Shown here in pieces: positions 4,932 through 5,032 of a stretch of DNA of 5,032 bases. The DNA is taken from positions 1-5,032 of the forward strand of contig JAHDGT010000351.1 in the NCBI GenBank assembly GCA_020631675.1, written 5' to 3'. Every line of letters begins with the position of its first letter. The stretch's first letter is position 1. Both the position numbers and the translations under genes were made by a program. This DNA is from Bacteroidota bacterium. GTDB taxonomy: Bacteria; Bacteroidota; Bacteroidia; Chitinophagales; UBA2359. Below the pieces are notes generated by a model. That model was not told the DNA's origin and did not search any database. It saw nothing but the letters and a program-made list of their open reading frames with translations.

Positions 4932-4939
4932 CAAAAGTA
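4932..4939 (-). promoter_or_regulatory. Bacteroidota-type -7 promoter element (TACTTTTG) for the lipoprotein gene
   Basis: On the minus strand, 4939 to 4932 reads TACTTTTG, an exact fit to the TAnnTTTG -7 consensus of the Bacteroidota primary sigma factor. Transcription would start a few bases downstream, near 4925-4928, leaving a leader of roughly 25-35 nt before the ATG at 4901 or 4892. No TTG is seen at the usual -33 spacing. A small inverted repeat, taagc/gctta (4938-4952), overlaps the upstream edge and might be an operator. Confidence 0.5.
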
Positions 4940-5032
4940 AGCGTATAGCTTATGGTAGAGCTGATTTTAGTTGTAACCAAGGCATGAAAAACGAGGTATA
5001 GCAGAGCTAAATGAGGCTTTTCATAACGCAGG

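Noticed and set aside
4984..5024. Inverted repeat atgaaaa/ttttcat near the right edge
   Set aside because: Only seven AT-rich pairs around a 27-nt loop; this is expected by chance and the window ends too soon to judge.

Overview
This 5 kb window looks chromosomal and comes from a member of the Bacteroidota, possibly Saprospiria or a relative, though I cannot fix the genus. The pointers are: start codons mostly without a Shine-Dalgarno sequence; a TAnnTTTG-type -7 promoter element; an ECF sigma factor coupled to a membrane-anchored outer-membrane beta-barrel protein; and intergenic DNA full of short TCAAATT, CTTTGTG and GACGTAA repeats of the kind I associate with this phylum. No insertion sequence, CRISPR array, tRNA or rRNA was found.

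Layout, left to right. (1) 3-134, plus strand: the last 43 codons of a gene whose tail resembles NAD-dependent epimerase/dehydratase proteins. (2) 135-385: convergent intergenic space with a large imperfect inverted repeat built from CTTTGTG units, then a TCAAATT-type repeat that runs up to the next gene. (3) 386-1318, minus strand: a secreted sphingomyelinase-like phosphodiesterase of the endonuclease/exonuclease/phosphatase superfamily, with its catalytic residues intact. (4) 1319-1999: a long divergent intergenic region, a mosaic of repeats around a GC-rich, probably structured element, ending in two nested hairpins just before the next gene. (5) 2000-2536 and 2533-4356, plus strand: an ECF sigma factor and, overlapping it by ATGA, a 607-residue protein with a cytoplasmic N-terminus, one inner-membrane helix, a roughly 270-residue low-complexity linker and a C-terminal outer-membrane beta-barrel. 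(6) 4426-4461: a perfect 36-bp palindrome between convergent genes, a likely two-way terminator. (7) 4491-4892, minus strand: a small, highly charged helical lipoprotein with a good -7 promoter element.

The most interesting unit is the sigma/beta-barrel pair. Its architecture matches the dual membrane-spanning anti-sigma factors recently described in Bacteroides, in which one polypeptide could link the outer-membrane state directly to an ECF sigma factor in the cytoplasm. The sphingomyelinase and the lipoprotein are envelope or secreted proteins too, but nothing in the sequence ties them to that regulon.
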